NCBI GenBank assembly: GCA_032768795.1
Contig: CP136491.1
Location: 3,474,501 to 3,538,500, forward strand
Source: Tremella fuciformis
Lineage: Eukaryota > Basidiomycota > Tremellomycetes > Tremellales > Tremellaceae
Length of the DNA: 64,000 bases
Direction: 5' to 3'
Shown: in pieces, positions 33,149 through 43,696 of the stretch
Layout: every line of letters starts with the position of its first letter
How positions within the stretch are numbered: the stretch's first letter is position 1
Program-made: the position numbers and the translations under genes
The notes under the pieces: model-generated
Seen by the model: only the letters and a program-made list of their open reading frames with translations
Told to the model about the DNA's origin: nothing
Database searches by the model: none

Positions 33149-34593
33149 ATGACAACCATGGACTCGACCAAGGAACCGCGACAGAGACCAGCGGTCGATA
33201 CATCTGCTCCGTCCGCCATGTCCACACCTAGACGAGAACGGGAGATGAAGAGCCCGCTGGACATCAAACCCTCCACGCCGAGCCTACGGCGCATGTCCCT
33301 CTCGCATACCTCTCAAGCAAGGGTGGGCGTCGCCCTGCCGCAGAGCGCGTGGACGTATATGCAGCAAGGGGCTGTGGCGGCGGGCTTGGCGGGCGTGGTA
33401 TGGTGGGTCCTCCGTCCCCCCCCCCCCCCCCCCCCCCCCCCTTCTAGACGGGCAGCCCGTCTGAGACAACAAGCTGACCGCAGTGTCGCCACGGCCATAT
33501 CTCTGCTACTCGACACGGCGGTCGACACCTCCCTCCACCCCTATGAAGGCGGCACCGCGCCCGCCGCCCTGCCCAGGCCGTACTTTGCGCGCAAGGCCAA
33601 TCTCATCAACGTCTGGTTTGTCAAGTACGCCTGGGCATGGACGACGGCCGCGTACGCCCTGCTCGCTCTCGCCTCCCTCTCCCTCTCACGCCGCAATCCC
33701 GCGTCCTCCAGCAGCAGCAGCAGCGCGCTGCTGCTGCGCCTGGCGGTCCCGTGGGCGATCGCCACGGGCATCTGGGCCGGGTTCACAACGTGGTTCTTTG
33801 GCCACGGGCTATTCGACCGCCTGCTCGTCCTGACCGGCGCCGAGTGCGCGCTGCCCCTCGACGCGGCCCGCCTGTCCCCGGACGCGCTGGCATCTCTCGC
33901 CGCGCTCGGCGCGACCACCGGCAGCGGCCCTGCCTACCTCCCCCTGCCGCCGGCCCTCTGCGCGTCGCGCACCCCTCTTAACGCCCTCACTGCTCCCGAG
34001 ATCTTTGGCCTCTTGGGCCACACGGACGGCTCGGCACTGCCCCTGCGTGCGCGATGGCGGCGCGGACACGATATCTCCGGCCACACCTTCCTGCTGGTTC
34101 TCGCCGTCATGCTGCTCGCGCGGCAGCTCGGCCCCGCGTGGTCGACATGGCTCTCTCGCGGCGCGCAGCGTACAGGCAGCCTGCTCCACACGGTTGCCGA
34201 GGTGCTCGGCACGGCGCTGGTCGCGCTGTGGGTCTGGATGCTGCTCATGACCGGGCTGTACTTTCACAATCCGCAAGAGAAGCTGTCTGGCCTGTGTAGG
34301 TCCTCCCTCCTCTTCTTTTGGCTTGGCCACCGATTCGGTCCGCTGACCCCACCCCAGTGTGCGGCCTCCTCGCGGCGGGCGCTGTCGAGGTCCTCTCTCC
34401 GTCTCCGTCTCCACGGTCGAGCCTCGAGGTCGGTGGGGCGGCTCGGTCCAGGCCGCCGGTGGAGAATGAAAATCGCGCAAGGAGGGGCAGTGTTGTCGAC
34501 GATGGCAAGGTCCTCGAGCCGGTATTTGGCGACGGCGACGACGACGACGAGAAGAGTGGCGACGCCGGAGGCGGCAAGATGAAGCAGAGCTAG
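33149..34593 (+). CDS. FIT-family ER membrane protein (SCS3/FIT2-like)
   Basis: ER protein of 433 residues in lipid-droplet formation and phospholipid homeostasis; FIT2 relatives have fatty acyl-CoA diphosphatase activity. Exons 33149-33402, 33484-34295, 34358-34593. It has several membrane helices and the family signature HDISGHTFLLVLAVMLL, whose His is catalytic in FIT2. The second catalytic His lies in LLMTGLYFHNPQEKLSGL. The cytosolic N terminus is basic and the C terminus acidic (GDGDDDDEKSGD). I start at MTTMDSTKEP; a second ATG three codons later is in good context. Intron 1 contains a 26-base C run 12 nt after its donor. Confidence 0.88.
33416..33441. repeat. homopolymer tract of 26 C inside an intron
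   Basis: An uninterrupted run of 26 C in intron 1 (33403-33483) of the FIT-like gene. It is the same length as the run at 17490-17515. Confidence 0.95.
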
Positions 34594-34970
34594 TTGTATG
34601 CATCTGCACCAGGACCGCCCAGGCGCGCCCCAGAGGACAGGCTGTCCAGCATCATCGACTCCGGTCTCGATGCCCTCGTCCCCACCCTACTCTAGGCCAA
34701 AGTCATCGGCTACCCGCAGTAGCGCCATTGCTGCTAGCCCACTGCGCAACCGCCTGACACCAGAAGCATCCATCGCCGTTGCTGGGACCCCCCTTTACCC
34801 CGCTCGTTGCCGCCTCGTTGATGCCAAAGGACCCTCCTCCCCTGCCCCTTCCCCTTCCCGACGCGTCTTTCTTCTCATTCCTCCATCGCACCTTCTCATT
34901 CATCGCACTTCCACTTCTTGTACAGCTATGGTCCACCTGGCAGACACTTCCGACTGAGCTGCGCGGCGCC
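34594..34970. other. intergenic, 0.4 kb
   Basis: A C/T-rich leader (around 34840-34920) of the BRCT gene that follows. No gene seen. Confidence 0.6.
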
Positions 34971-36995
34971 ATGTCTCGCCCCAGAGGCTTGTTCCAGGGG
35001 TATACGTTCAACATACCCACTCAGGACAATCCTCGATGGTCGCGACACGACTGGACCAAACTCAATGGGCTCATCCGGGTCGGTCTCGCCGTCGTCAAGA
35101 ACACAGCAAGGAGGACGCAGTGCTGAGATACAGGATCTCGGCGGCGAAGTCGGGACCCGCTTTCCGACCTTTATCCTCGCCATCGGCGATACCTCGCGCT
35201 CGAGTCGATTCCTGCACAATTTGCGGCAAGGCTCATGGAGAAGCGTGCCGGTGCTTGACACGGGTTGGGCATGGGCGTGTTGGCGCGCCGAGAGGATACT
35301 GGGTCATGCGGAGAACTGGGGCGGCTTCCGCCTGGAGTGGGTGGTCGCGCACGCGTCCCAGACGCAGTTGGGTGGTGGCTGACGACATCGCAGTCTAGAT
35401 CCACGATTCTTGGATGGGAGAGCTGCCCCGCGACGCGTGGTGGGTAATGATGGGCGGCCCCCTTTGCCGGTCCGGAGCAGCGGTGCCGACTCATCGCGGC
35501 GGCCCTCGGACTCGCCAATGTCGAGTTTCTTTGAGGCTGTGAGCGATGACCCACGAAATCGCGGTAGTCGAGGCGGATCGCCACCCAAGCAGCATGATCT
35601 TCCCTCTGAGCGGTCCTCCTCCCCCGCCGTGCCCGTCTCCCGCTGTTCCTCCCCACAGCAATTGAGCGAGAAAGAGTATGTCGGTCCGCCAGTCCGCGCG
35701 CACCTGCCGGCCCCGTCCACCCATCTGCCTCCGCGGCCCATGCCAATTCGCACGGCCTCGGCGCCGGTCCCCGGTTTAATCTCATCGACCTGCCCAGCTG
35801 ATGTCCCGCTCGTCCGCCACAAACTTCCGGTCTCCGTCTATGATCCCGAGCGCGATCCGAGGCGACGAGCGTCGGCTTCCAACGCTTTGCGAATCTCTGT
35901 GACCTCGCCCTCGTTCCCTTCCCTGGGGTTTGAGGCTGGTATTCCCATTCCAGTCTCGGCGCCTCCCAGAACAATGGCATTTGCGTCAAAGACAGATCGT
36001 CCAGAGACATCTCCCACTCCCTTGTCCCCTCTTACCCCGCTGTCCGCCAGATCCGCTCTCTGCAACACTCCCACGACTGCTCCGAGCGACGCTGGGTCTT
36101 CTGCGAGCAGACGCTCTAACGCGACGACCGAGTCGTCCTCCCGGCAATCTCGGTCGCCTGCCGAGGCTGGTCCCGCCCGGCTTCTCGTCGACTCCAACGG
36201 CAACCCACTCTGGTTTGCGGTTCACGGGGCCGCCGAAGATCAGCAGAGCCTCGGTAACATCATTGTGTGTGGCTTTGGAGGCGCCTGTGGTGGTGCTGAC
36301 AATGTCAGATTCAAGCCGGTGGCCTTGTTCTCGAAGAAGAGAAGCAAAGTCGGGCTCGCTATCACGTCTTCAGGACCGACGAGCGTTGCGTCATCCCCAG
36401 TGAGGCTGTCGAGTCGCTCGCTGCGCTGCGACAGATCAAGGGGACCCGCGCGCTCACAGTCTCGAGCTGCTGGATCGATCAGTGCATTAAGGACGGGAAA
36501 TTGTTCAACCCGGAGCCGTACGCCCTGCAATATGCGCCCGCCTCGTACCCCGTGCCCAAGGTGTTTGTGCCGCGAAAGCGCAAGGCCGAAGTGGGGATGA
36601 AGATGGAGATGCCACCCTCGCCGCCGTCGACATCCCGAGGAGACAGTGCATGTCGCGACACGCCACAGGAAACCCCATCAGCGGCGATCGCACCGGCAGA
36701 AGCGCTTGAGGTTGTGGGTGGTACGACGGGAGAGGGCGAGACTGTGGGCGAGAGCGTAGCCGACGCGGTCTCGCCCGTACTCGTGTCGGCCTCGAAAGCG
36801 GAGCTAGAACCGGGACCGGTTCTGAATCTCGAGGAGGTCGACGACGACTATGACGATGCCGATCTGGACGCCCTAAATTCCGACTCGGAGGACGGCCCGG
36901 ATGATGGCATCTGTGTGATACTGGAAGAAGAGTATGAGCGGTCGGCCTTTGCGAAACACGCCCGGGCGATCGCCGAGATGGGTGGAGTTGTATGA
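34971..36995 (+). CDS. protein with two BRCT-like domains (family member 2)
   Basis: Predicted nuclear protein of 622 residues; exons 34971-35078, 35134-35336, 35394-36264, 36309-36995. The N-terminal BRCT-like domain has LFQGYTFNIPTQD, DLGGEVGTRFPTFILA and LDTGWAWACWRAE, with the family intron before DLGG. A disordered Ser/Pro linker of about 270 residues follows. The second, more typical BRCT has LWFAVHG, LGNIIIQAGGLVLEE, YHVFRTDERCVIPSEA and LTVSSCWIDQCIKDGKLFNP. The tail is basic (PRKRKAEVG), then acidic, and ends VILEEEYERSAFAKHARAI plus nine residues. The last 30-50 codons are duplicated at 38928-39041 and 41098-41264. A Rap1- or repair-type role is possible but not shown. Confidence 0.75.
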
Positions 36996-37221
36996 TACTG
37001 TAGCAGAGAATGCCTCCCACAAGCACGAACGGTCAGCCGCCACTTCCCACGTGCTCGACTGGGTGTCAAATTCCGAGGTGACTGCTTGGGAGACAACACA
37101 TGTAGAGCGAAGAAGGCAATAACGCCAGGAAGAAGAAAGTTTGTGCATGAGAAATTAAAGCAAATTCTGCTGAAAATCTGAAAGCCCTAAGCACAGAAAC
37201 ATCTGCGGGCAAGCAATGACG

Positions 37222-37966
37222 CTAGTTGCCGTTCTGATTGGCTGAGCCCCCTTGTAGACTGTCCCTGACAGCTTGGAGTACCAGCCTCGCTGCGTGGGCT
37301 TCTCCATCCCAAGCAGCCTGCCTGTCGGCCTCATTGTTTGGAAACTTTGCGGAGTATTCTGAGTACCGTGTATCGATCTGCCCGTCAGTATTACATGCCG
37401 GCAGTCGCGATTGGCACATACCGCTTCTCCTACGTGGTAGTACTTGATAGTTGATGCTGTCACGTTGCTCAACCCAGAAACGGTCTTGGACTCCCAGTTG
37501 AACGAGCTAGGCTGTCAAAAAATCAGCATGACAGCATGACGAACACATCTTGTTCGTCCCTCCTGGCAGCTGTGCAGCATTTATGCGCCCGCTTCCCCCC
37601 TCTTTTCCCCGACCTTCTCTCCTTCACAGAAGGAAATAAATACCACACCCAGCAAAGCCACCAGGACCCACACTGGCACGTGCAGGCCCCTTCAGTGCAG
37701 AGTCATGGGCGAGGGGGATTTGAGAATGCTCCCATGCGGGCATATGGTAAAGAATACAGAGATCTACTCACACAGCAACTGTTGCCATAACTGGTGATGG
37801 TTGTGCGGTTTTGTGTACCGGGACCACCATAGATTATAGCCGTGTTACATTGATTGCAGGACTGAACCAGCACGTCAGCGTACGACCCGAGCCTTGCAGA
37901 CAGCGTGTTCTGGGCCGCGGTGCCCGTGGCAAAGGTATCACCGCCTGAAAATCTTGTTGTCGGCAT
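37222..37966 (-). CDS. small unrecognised protein, Cys-motif family member G1 (possible frameshift)
   Basis: Unrecognised protein of about 146 residues. Exon 1 (37966-37772) has LVQSCNQCNTAIIYGGPGT and ends YGNSCC before a GTGAGT donor. Exon 3 (37377-37222) reads IDTRYSEYSAKFPNNEADRQ. Exon 2 (about 37512-37422) is coding-like in the frame giving NWESKTVSGLSNVTASTIK. Joining exon 1 in phase 0, as in all relatives, puts exon 2 one base out of frame; only a weaker GTAGAT donor plus a CCTAG acceptor rescues it. So this may be a one-base frameshift or an unusual splice. It has its own TATA box (38041-38047). Confidence 0.5.
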
Positions 37967-38927
37967 TGTGATTGATTTGAGGTTATATATGGTGAAATGT
38001 AAGTTGAATAAAATGTTCTCTGTGTCTATGGCATGCGGCAATTTATAGTCGAACACGATGAGCGAACCGGGAGGTGCTTCCTCTGCTTACACATCCTAAC
38101 AAGAAAGGTGACCACCTATGCTCCATTGTAGATCGTCAGGTCTCTGCAAAAGCCATTTGCAAGCGGCACTGGCATGAAAGGGGAATGACTGCACACCCAC
38201 TCGATTGGAAATCAGTATTGCGAACATGCAAGCCGAGCAAAGGAAGGCTCTTCCACGTACTGTACCAATGCATACTTTGCAAAGATTTCACCTTGCTGGC
38301 GACCTTCCATGGTAGAGCTGTGCTGGCCTGGCTGCTCTGTCATCTTGTTGCCCGGGTCGGCTATCAAGCAGACTAGATTTGCACACTTACTGTCATGGTG
38401 CGGAATATCTGCCTGATCCCCTCTTTTTCGCAAAAGCTTCTCTGCTTGAAGGTCTGCTGTGGCGTCACACTGTCAGAAATCGCATGGGTAGAGTCCCTAT
38501 CGCGTGACAGCGGGAATAGAGATCAGGATGTCGAGATGACCTTAGCCTTGGTGACCTCAACGAATGCAGCCGCAAGCGTATGAATGCTCGGACGATTCGT
38601 TCCCAATCACGCGCCTGCCAACTCTCCTGCGACCGTCGCACGTCTGCCGAAACCTGCCCCTCTTCCCCAAACATTGGTCTGGCGGATATGAAAAGCTGTC
38701 AATTTAAAACAGTGTTCTGCTCGCGAACGAAAGTACTCTTACTGGTTTTGCAAAGTGTCATTGGCCTCTCCGGGCCGATCTGAATTGGCCTGTCAAGTCC
38801 GAGGTCGAAGTGGACAGCGCATGTTGCCCATCTGGTCGCTTCTCCCGATTTGAAGCAGCAGTGAGGGATATAGCACCAGGGTCCGGGGAGGTTCACTTCG
38901 CCGAGACGAGCGAGGCAAATGCAACCC
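37967..38927. other. intergenic in the accessory array
   Basis: Contains the TATA box of G1, then about 0.8 kb with no supported gene. A few short frames near 38130-38470 on the minus strand might be a decayed family copy, but no conserved motif is seen. Confidence 0.45.
38041..38047 (-). promoter_or_regulatory. TATA box of G1
   Basis: TATAAAT on the minus strand, about 75-80 bp upstream of the ATG at 37966. A second TATA-like site at 37983-37990 is only 17 bp from the ATG and is less likely to be used. Confidence 0.5.
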
Positions 38928-39041
38928 GTCTAGGAGCAAGGCCCGGAGGACAGGATCTATGTGATACTGGAAGAGGAGTATGAGCGGTCGGCGTTTGCGA
39001 AACACGCGCGGGCGATCGCCGAGATGGGAGGAGTAATGTAG
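38928..39041 (+). pseudogene. copied 3' end of the two-BRCT gene (copy 1)
   Basis: Encodes YVILEEEYERSAFAKHARAI plus AEMGGVM and a stop, nearly identical to the C terminus of the gene at 34971 in the same frame. An in-frame TAG lies just upstream (38935-38937) and the rest of the gene is missing, so this is a fragment. It is convergent with the small gene at 39383-39899, as the parent is with G1. Confidence 0.85.
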
Positions 39042-39382
39042 CGCTAAATGAGAGCACGACGAATCAGAATCACATGTACGAGTAGCGAAAGATCAGCGGC
39101 GATATCAGATGAACTCCTGATCGCTGCTGTCCACATCCGTCTGCGGTGAACGCCCACTGAAGCCTATCTGATAGCATACTCGTCGCTGTCATGGGTATGA
39201 AACCTCTAAGCAGTCCTCGCCGCCAATTCACATTCATAATTTTGGAGTATGTCGGCAGGGATGACAGAGACTACGAGTAACGATCGGACATTGAGGCAAA
39301 CGGATGGACAGGGTCGTACTTACATGAGTAGACAATGGGTGCTATATACACATACGAGGCGGGCGATCAAGGACAGGTCTTC
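39042..39382. other. intergenic between the BRCT fragment and G2
   Basis: 3' flanks of the convergent pair. No gene seen. Confidence 0.5.
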
Positions 39383-39899
39383 CTACTTATTGCCGGTGTG
39401 GTCTTGACCGTCAGTGTCGGCCTTGCCGGTCCTGCCGCCACTTCTGACAGACGGGGAGCCCTGCTGGGCTGACAGAGCAGTGCCCGTGGTCCCAGGTCCA
39501 CCGAGGAACCGCAGCATCTCCCTCAGGGGATCATCGGGGGCGGTCGTCTCGATGTAGTCCCCCAAGGCAATAGGGGCACCGAGGGTGAACTGGTGCTCCG
39601 AACCATCCTAAATATCAGCTCTTGTCTTTGCACAACACGATCGATGCCGTCGCACCACCTACCGGACATCGCGTTTTCGTTTCTCCGTAGGTAGCTCGGA
39701 TCGTTTGTACCGCACTATCCAAATCAGGATCGAGCCGTCCAATGATCGGGAACTGCATGTGGCATTGGTTGCATGTACAGACCACACTGGCCGTTTCCCA
39801 ACGGAGGCGATCACCGCCTTGGGAACCAAGAAGACTGGCCCATTCTTCCGGATGCGTGGCTTTGCTGCGCGACCACGAGGATGTTAGGTAGGAGAACAT
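39383..39899 (-). CDS. small unrecognised protein, Cys-motif family member G2
   Basis: Unrecognised 153-residue protein in two exons (39899-39663, 39607-39383; phase-0 intron, donor GTAGGT). Exon 1 has SVVCTCNQCHMQFPIIGRLD and ends ETKTRCP at the intron; CNQC is identical to G1. Exon 2 has FTLGAPIALGDYIETTAPDD and an acidic/Gly-rich end. An AG just upstream of the ATG, a matching GTGAGT near 39970 and a TTAAAAG box near 40067 suggest a non-coding first exon. No known domain; a zinc-binding Cys cluster is possible. Confidence 0.6.
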
Positions 39900-41097
39900 G
39901 ATGCCTGCAGAATCAGAACAGTCGTTGCGCCTGCTGCGGCTCAGCTCTCAGTGCTGATAGCCTAGTGAGCGACTCACAGTCTCACAGTGCGACAGAGTGT
40001 AGACCAGAGAAGCTACAGCTGAACAAGCAGAAGCTGGAGGAAGTCTGGCCGTGGGCGCTGAGGCCAGCCCTTTTAAGCATGGGTGAGACGCGGTGGTTCT
40101 TGCGAAACAAAGGGGGACGCTGAGCGTTGCAGACGATTTGGCTTGTTGCGAGGCTCGTCTGAAATGGAAAAACATGTTTCGAATCATCTCTGCTCCTCTC
40201 ATCACGACCCTCAAGATTTGCAACGATTGGAAGAGCACAGCGAAAGGAGAGCAAGAAGCCACATTTGAGCAGCCTCATCACATATGTACCGAGGTCGATC
40301 TGAAATTGCCGGCAGATCTCCGCTGAGGAGGACAGATGCATACAGCATGTCGCGCATCCGTGCGCGTTTGCCAATACCGGATGGTGAAATAGATGCTCAA
40401 GTTCAGGCTACCCGCTGGGGCATTACATCTGCCGAGCTGCGTAACCTAGTGACGCCCTCGTTGTCTCCATCTGCAGCCCCGTGACCCTCGCCTGCTGTGA
40501 CTGCAGAGATTCGAGGCATGGACGAGTCATCATAGCTCTGGGCACGTCGTGTGTGGACTGCCCTCCTTTCGTCACCCCCCTCATTCACTTCCTGCGAGTC
40601 AGCGTCACTGGTGACCTTGCGGTATCCCTCGGCTTGCCCTACTCGCTGACGCTTTCCTGTGGATTGCATTGTGCCCTAAAAGTGCGTATCAGCACCATAT
40701 CCAACGCAGTCACGGGCCATACCTCTTGGTCCCGCCAGAGATAGACGAGTGAATCGCTAGGAGCGATCGTCTCGGTTCCTATTTTCTGATACGATTTATA
40801 TGGCATACAAACCAGTGTCTGAAGGAGGAAAGGCGCGCTCTTCGCGTCAGCCCCAGCTTATACCCACTCGTGGCGATCTCCTCGAAATGACAGTGGCGGC
40901 TCCCTCGTTGGGGGGACCGGTAGTCTTGTCGAGGATAAATGCCCGAGCGGGAGAGGGAAAAAGGAGGGGGAGGGAGGGGGCGGCAACACGCAGCATTTGA
41001 GCGTTGATGCGCCCTCCATCACAATCCGCTTGAGCGTCTCCTTCTCCGTCAATCTGTCAAGGTCTGGGGTGCAGTGCACGCATCACACCTGCGGACC
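39900..41097. other. intergenic in the accessory array
   Basis: Probable promoter and 5'UTR intron of G2 (39900-40070), then no supported gene. The minus-strand frame at 40403-40669 is open but has no family motif. The purine/G-rich tract at 40949-40980 is listed separately. Confidence 0.45.
40949..40980 (+). repeat. G-rich purine tract, possible G-quadruplex
   Basis: A 32-base all-purine stretch with four G runs of at least three (GGGAGAGGG, GGGGG, GGG, GGGGG). It could form a G-quadruplex on the plus strand. No gene association is clear. Confidence 0.6.
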
Positions 41098-41264
41098 ACG
41101 AGGATGTCGACGACAACTATGACGATGCCGATCTGGACGCCCTGACTTCCAACTTGGGAGACGGCCCGGATGATGGGATCTGTGTCATACTTGAAGAGGA
41201 GTATGAGCGGTCGGCGTTTGCGAAACACGCGCGGGCGATCGCTGAAATGGGAGGAGTAGTGTAG
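41098..41264 (+). pseudogene. copied 3' end of the two-BRCT gene (copy 2)
   Basis: Encodes DVDDNYDDADLDALTSNLGD, GPDDGICVILEEEYERSAFA and KHARAIAEMGGVV with a stop, matching the last 50-55 codons of the gene at 34971 with few changes. Similarity stops abruptly at about 41098. It is convergent with G3, so the unit of BRCT 3' end facing a small Cys-motif gene occurs three times. Confidence 0.85.
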
Positions 41265-41498
41265 CGTTGAACTGGAGAATGGATATGACATGTAAAACAT
41301 GCGACGTGTGTTGTAGCTCGAAGGACTGGTGGCCATTCTTTGGTCGAAGCACTCGGCGATAGTCGGCACCCGAAAGCGCAGCTGGCGGCGCCATGTACAT
41401 ATTTCCAGAGGAGTACAGAAGTGAAATGCATGTGATGTGTGAGGTGCACATAAAGACTAGACACAGACATGTCGAGTACCCAAGGCTTCCGCAGCACG

Positions 41499-42126
41499 CT
41501 AGCCGTCGTTGTCCTTGTCCGCCGTCTTGCCGTCGGCAGGGGGGTCAATGACAACACCGGTGAGAGGAGCCAACGTGAAGCTCGAGTCGTTTGTTATGTT
41601 CGAGCTGCGCCAGAACGGGTTCCGGAGCACGCTCCCCTGCCCGTCTCGGGGACCGGAATCCATCTCGCGCTCGGGGTTTGACACCTGGATGAGACAGAAA
41701 TTCGTTGCCGTGCACGACCGACGTTCCAAATCGTGCACTGTATAAGCTACCGAGCTTCCCTGATCATCAGCTCGAGCAAGCTGGTCCCCGAATCGTAAAC
41801 GCCGGGCAAGAGTTACACGGTCCCGCGCTCGCACCGCCCGTGCAGCGTGTACACCCAATCCGCTCTTTCCCCATGTTTTCCAGCCATCCGCTGGCCCATG
41901 ACGAGTACGTGAGTAGACTCGTGAAACCTGATCGACTCACGCAGCATTCGTTGGCATAGTTTTTGTTGCTAAGAGCTCCGGCACCGCGACTCACAGTGAG
42001 GGTTTTGCAAAAGGCACAGTTCTGTACGGCGATGTTGCCAGAAACAGATTTTTCCCGCCGAAGGTGCTCGACGAGATCGTTCTTCGATCCAAAGTCCAGA
42101 CGGGATTGGACTGGGAAAGATGCCAT
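41499..42126 (-). CDS. small unrecognised protein, Cys-motif family member G3
   Basis: Unrecognised 148-residue protein in two exons (42126-41941, 41759-41499; phase-0 intron, donor GTGAGT). Exon 1 has GNIAVQNCAFCKTLTVSRGA and ends KNYANECC exactly at the intron, as in G1. Exon 2 has SSVAYTVHDLERRSCTATNF, then SSFTLAPLTGVVIDPPADGK, and a charged end. A 48-nt segment of exon 2 (GTGTCA..GGGCAG) could be a further in-frame intron. The TATA box is at 42212-42218. No known domain. Confidence 0.6.
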
Positions 42127-42986
42127 TGTGCACGGCATACAAACTCTATATAAGCTGTTACGATCAGCTGTCTCGTTGCGAGTACAGCGGTGGCCACTCA
42201 ATCCTGCTCTCTATATAGTATGCGACGAGGGGCCCATGCCACTTGATTTGCAAGTCCAGCGCTGCAGGAAAGGATCACCTCTCTCCTTTGAGAGGCTGTT
42301 GGCATTTGCACCGACCATTCCCAATTCCCTGATGCCATTGGCGAAAGCGTTCGCAATGGATCCCGCGGCACCGACGAGAGCAGCTCAAATTGGCGAAATT
42401 CCCATGGTCGCTCAGCTCGATCATTCGAATTTGCGCTTTGCAATATCGGACGTAGGGACGGATTGGTCAGGCAACAGGGAAGTGTGAAGGCCAGAGATGT
42501 CTGACTTTGGGCGACATCCGTCCGTAATCGTCCGCATGCGGCCGCATAAGCCTATATCACGTATTCTGGGAACTGACGATGTGTGTCGGTGCGATAGTGG
42601 AGTGCGCACCTACTTCGCTCCTTGTTCAGATGTGACGCCATTATTTGCTCTTTCCAGGGCAGTATACCGTCATAAGGTGAACTCGGTAGCCATGTCGTCC
42701 TCGATATACTTGAGGCGCATTTGCTGAGCAAATGGTGAGCCTTCTGATCCTACAAAGTCGAGATTTCTCCACCACCGCTCGGAGCTCGGCAAGGGCTGTC
42801 GGAACCTCCTTTCCGCGCAATCTATGTGCGATCAAAGCCTGGATGAGATGCATGCGAGATACATAATGGAAGAGCAGTCAACATAGGGCGAACGAAGTCA
42901 GGGGTGGAGGCTTTGCTTCAAGCCGAATTGCAACAGAGTGGAATGAGAACAATGAAATGGCAGAACCTTCAAGTGTCGTGAAGCCA
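42127..42986. other. intergenic in the accessory array
   Basis: Promoter of G3 and 3' flank of G4. No gene supported; no copy of the BRCT fragment was found next to G4. Confidence 0.45.
42212..42218 (-). promoter_or_regulatory. TATA box of G3
   Basis: TATATAG-like box on the minus strand about 86 bp upstream of the ATG at 42126. A nearer TATATA at 42147-42152 is only 21 bp from the ATG. Confidence 0.45.
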
Positions 42987-43696
42987 TCAGGCTGTCCCCT
43001 CACCGAGGTGGGCTTCAGATCGGAAGGCATTGCTTGTGTCAGAACGTGTGGCAACGGCTGGAGCATTGGTGGCACTCGTGTCTGGGCGAGATCCGGGTTC
43101 GAGCTGGGCGGAGTGCTCATGTGGTACCTGCTGCCCTTCAGCTGGGTCAGGGAATCCCATGCTCCCTACAGAAAAGCTTTCAAGGTTGACAGACATCCGC
43201 TTGTCGCCAAGTGGATCGCGTTGCTGCACATGACCTTCAATGGCCTCCTTTTGTTGCGGAGAGACAAGAGCTGAGTATTCAGCCTCTCTGTGAAGAACCT
43301 CGGAATGATAGGTTTGTGCGTGCTGGCAATTTTGGTGGCACTGGCCATCAGCCACGATACTTCACTGTGTCGGACGTCGGCAGTAAATCTCTGGAAGACA
43401 CGGACAGTGTGTCAAAAGACACCGCGCCCCGGCCTCTGAAGATGCTGTGAAAAGGAGCTCTGGCACAATTTCTCACTCACACAAGGTGTCCGTGGCGCCT
43501 CTGCCACATTCTTTGCATCTCGGCCAGTGTCATCATTCGTCCCAACATGCCTAGTGGCACTCTTGCAAGTATCGCAGTACAGGGCAAATGCTTTTCCGCC
43601 CGTGGGAAATGAGGCACTTGAGGGATGCGTAGAGTCAACAACCTCCTCTTGGCAGGAACGCCTAGGGTGAGAAGACCCAGAAAGTTGAGCAACCAT
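42987..43696 (-). CDS. small unrecognised protein, Cys-motif family member G4
   Basis: Unrecognised 193-residue protein in three exons (43696-43481, 43390-43361, 43322-42987), all in phase 0. Exon 1 has AFALYCDTCKSATRHVGTND and ends EAPRTPC at the intron, donor GTGAGT. Exon 3 starts HAQTYHSEVLHREAEYSALV, which resembles the G1 segment YYHVGEAIDTRYSEYSAKF; this supports the 38-nt second intron. The C-terminal part is Ser/Glu/His-rich and probably disordered. No known domain; no clear TATA box at the usual distance. Confidence 0.55.

Noticed and set aside
40403..40669. Minus-strand 88-codon frame between G2 and BRCT fragment 2
   Set aside because: Charged, featureless translation; no similarity to neighbours and no promoter-like element.
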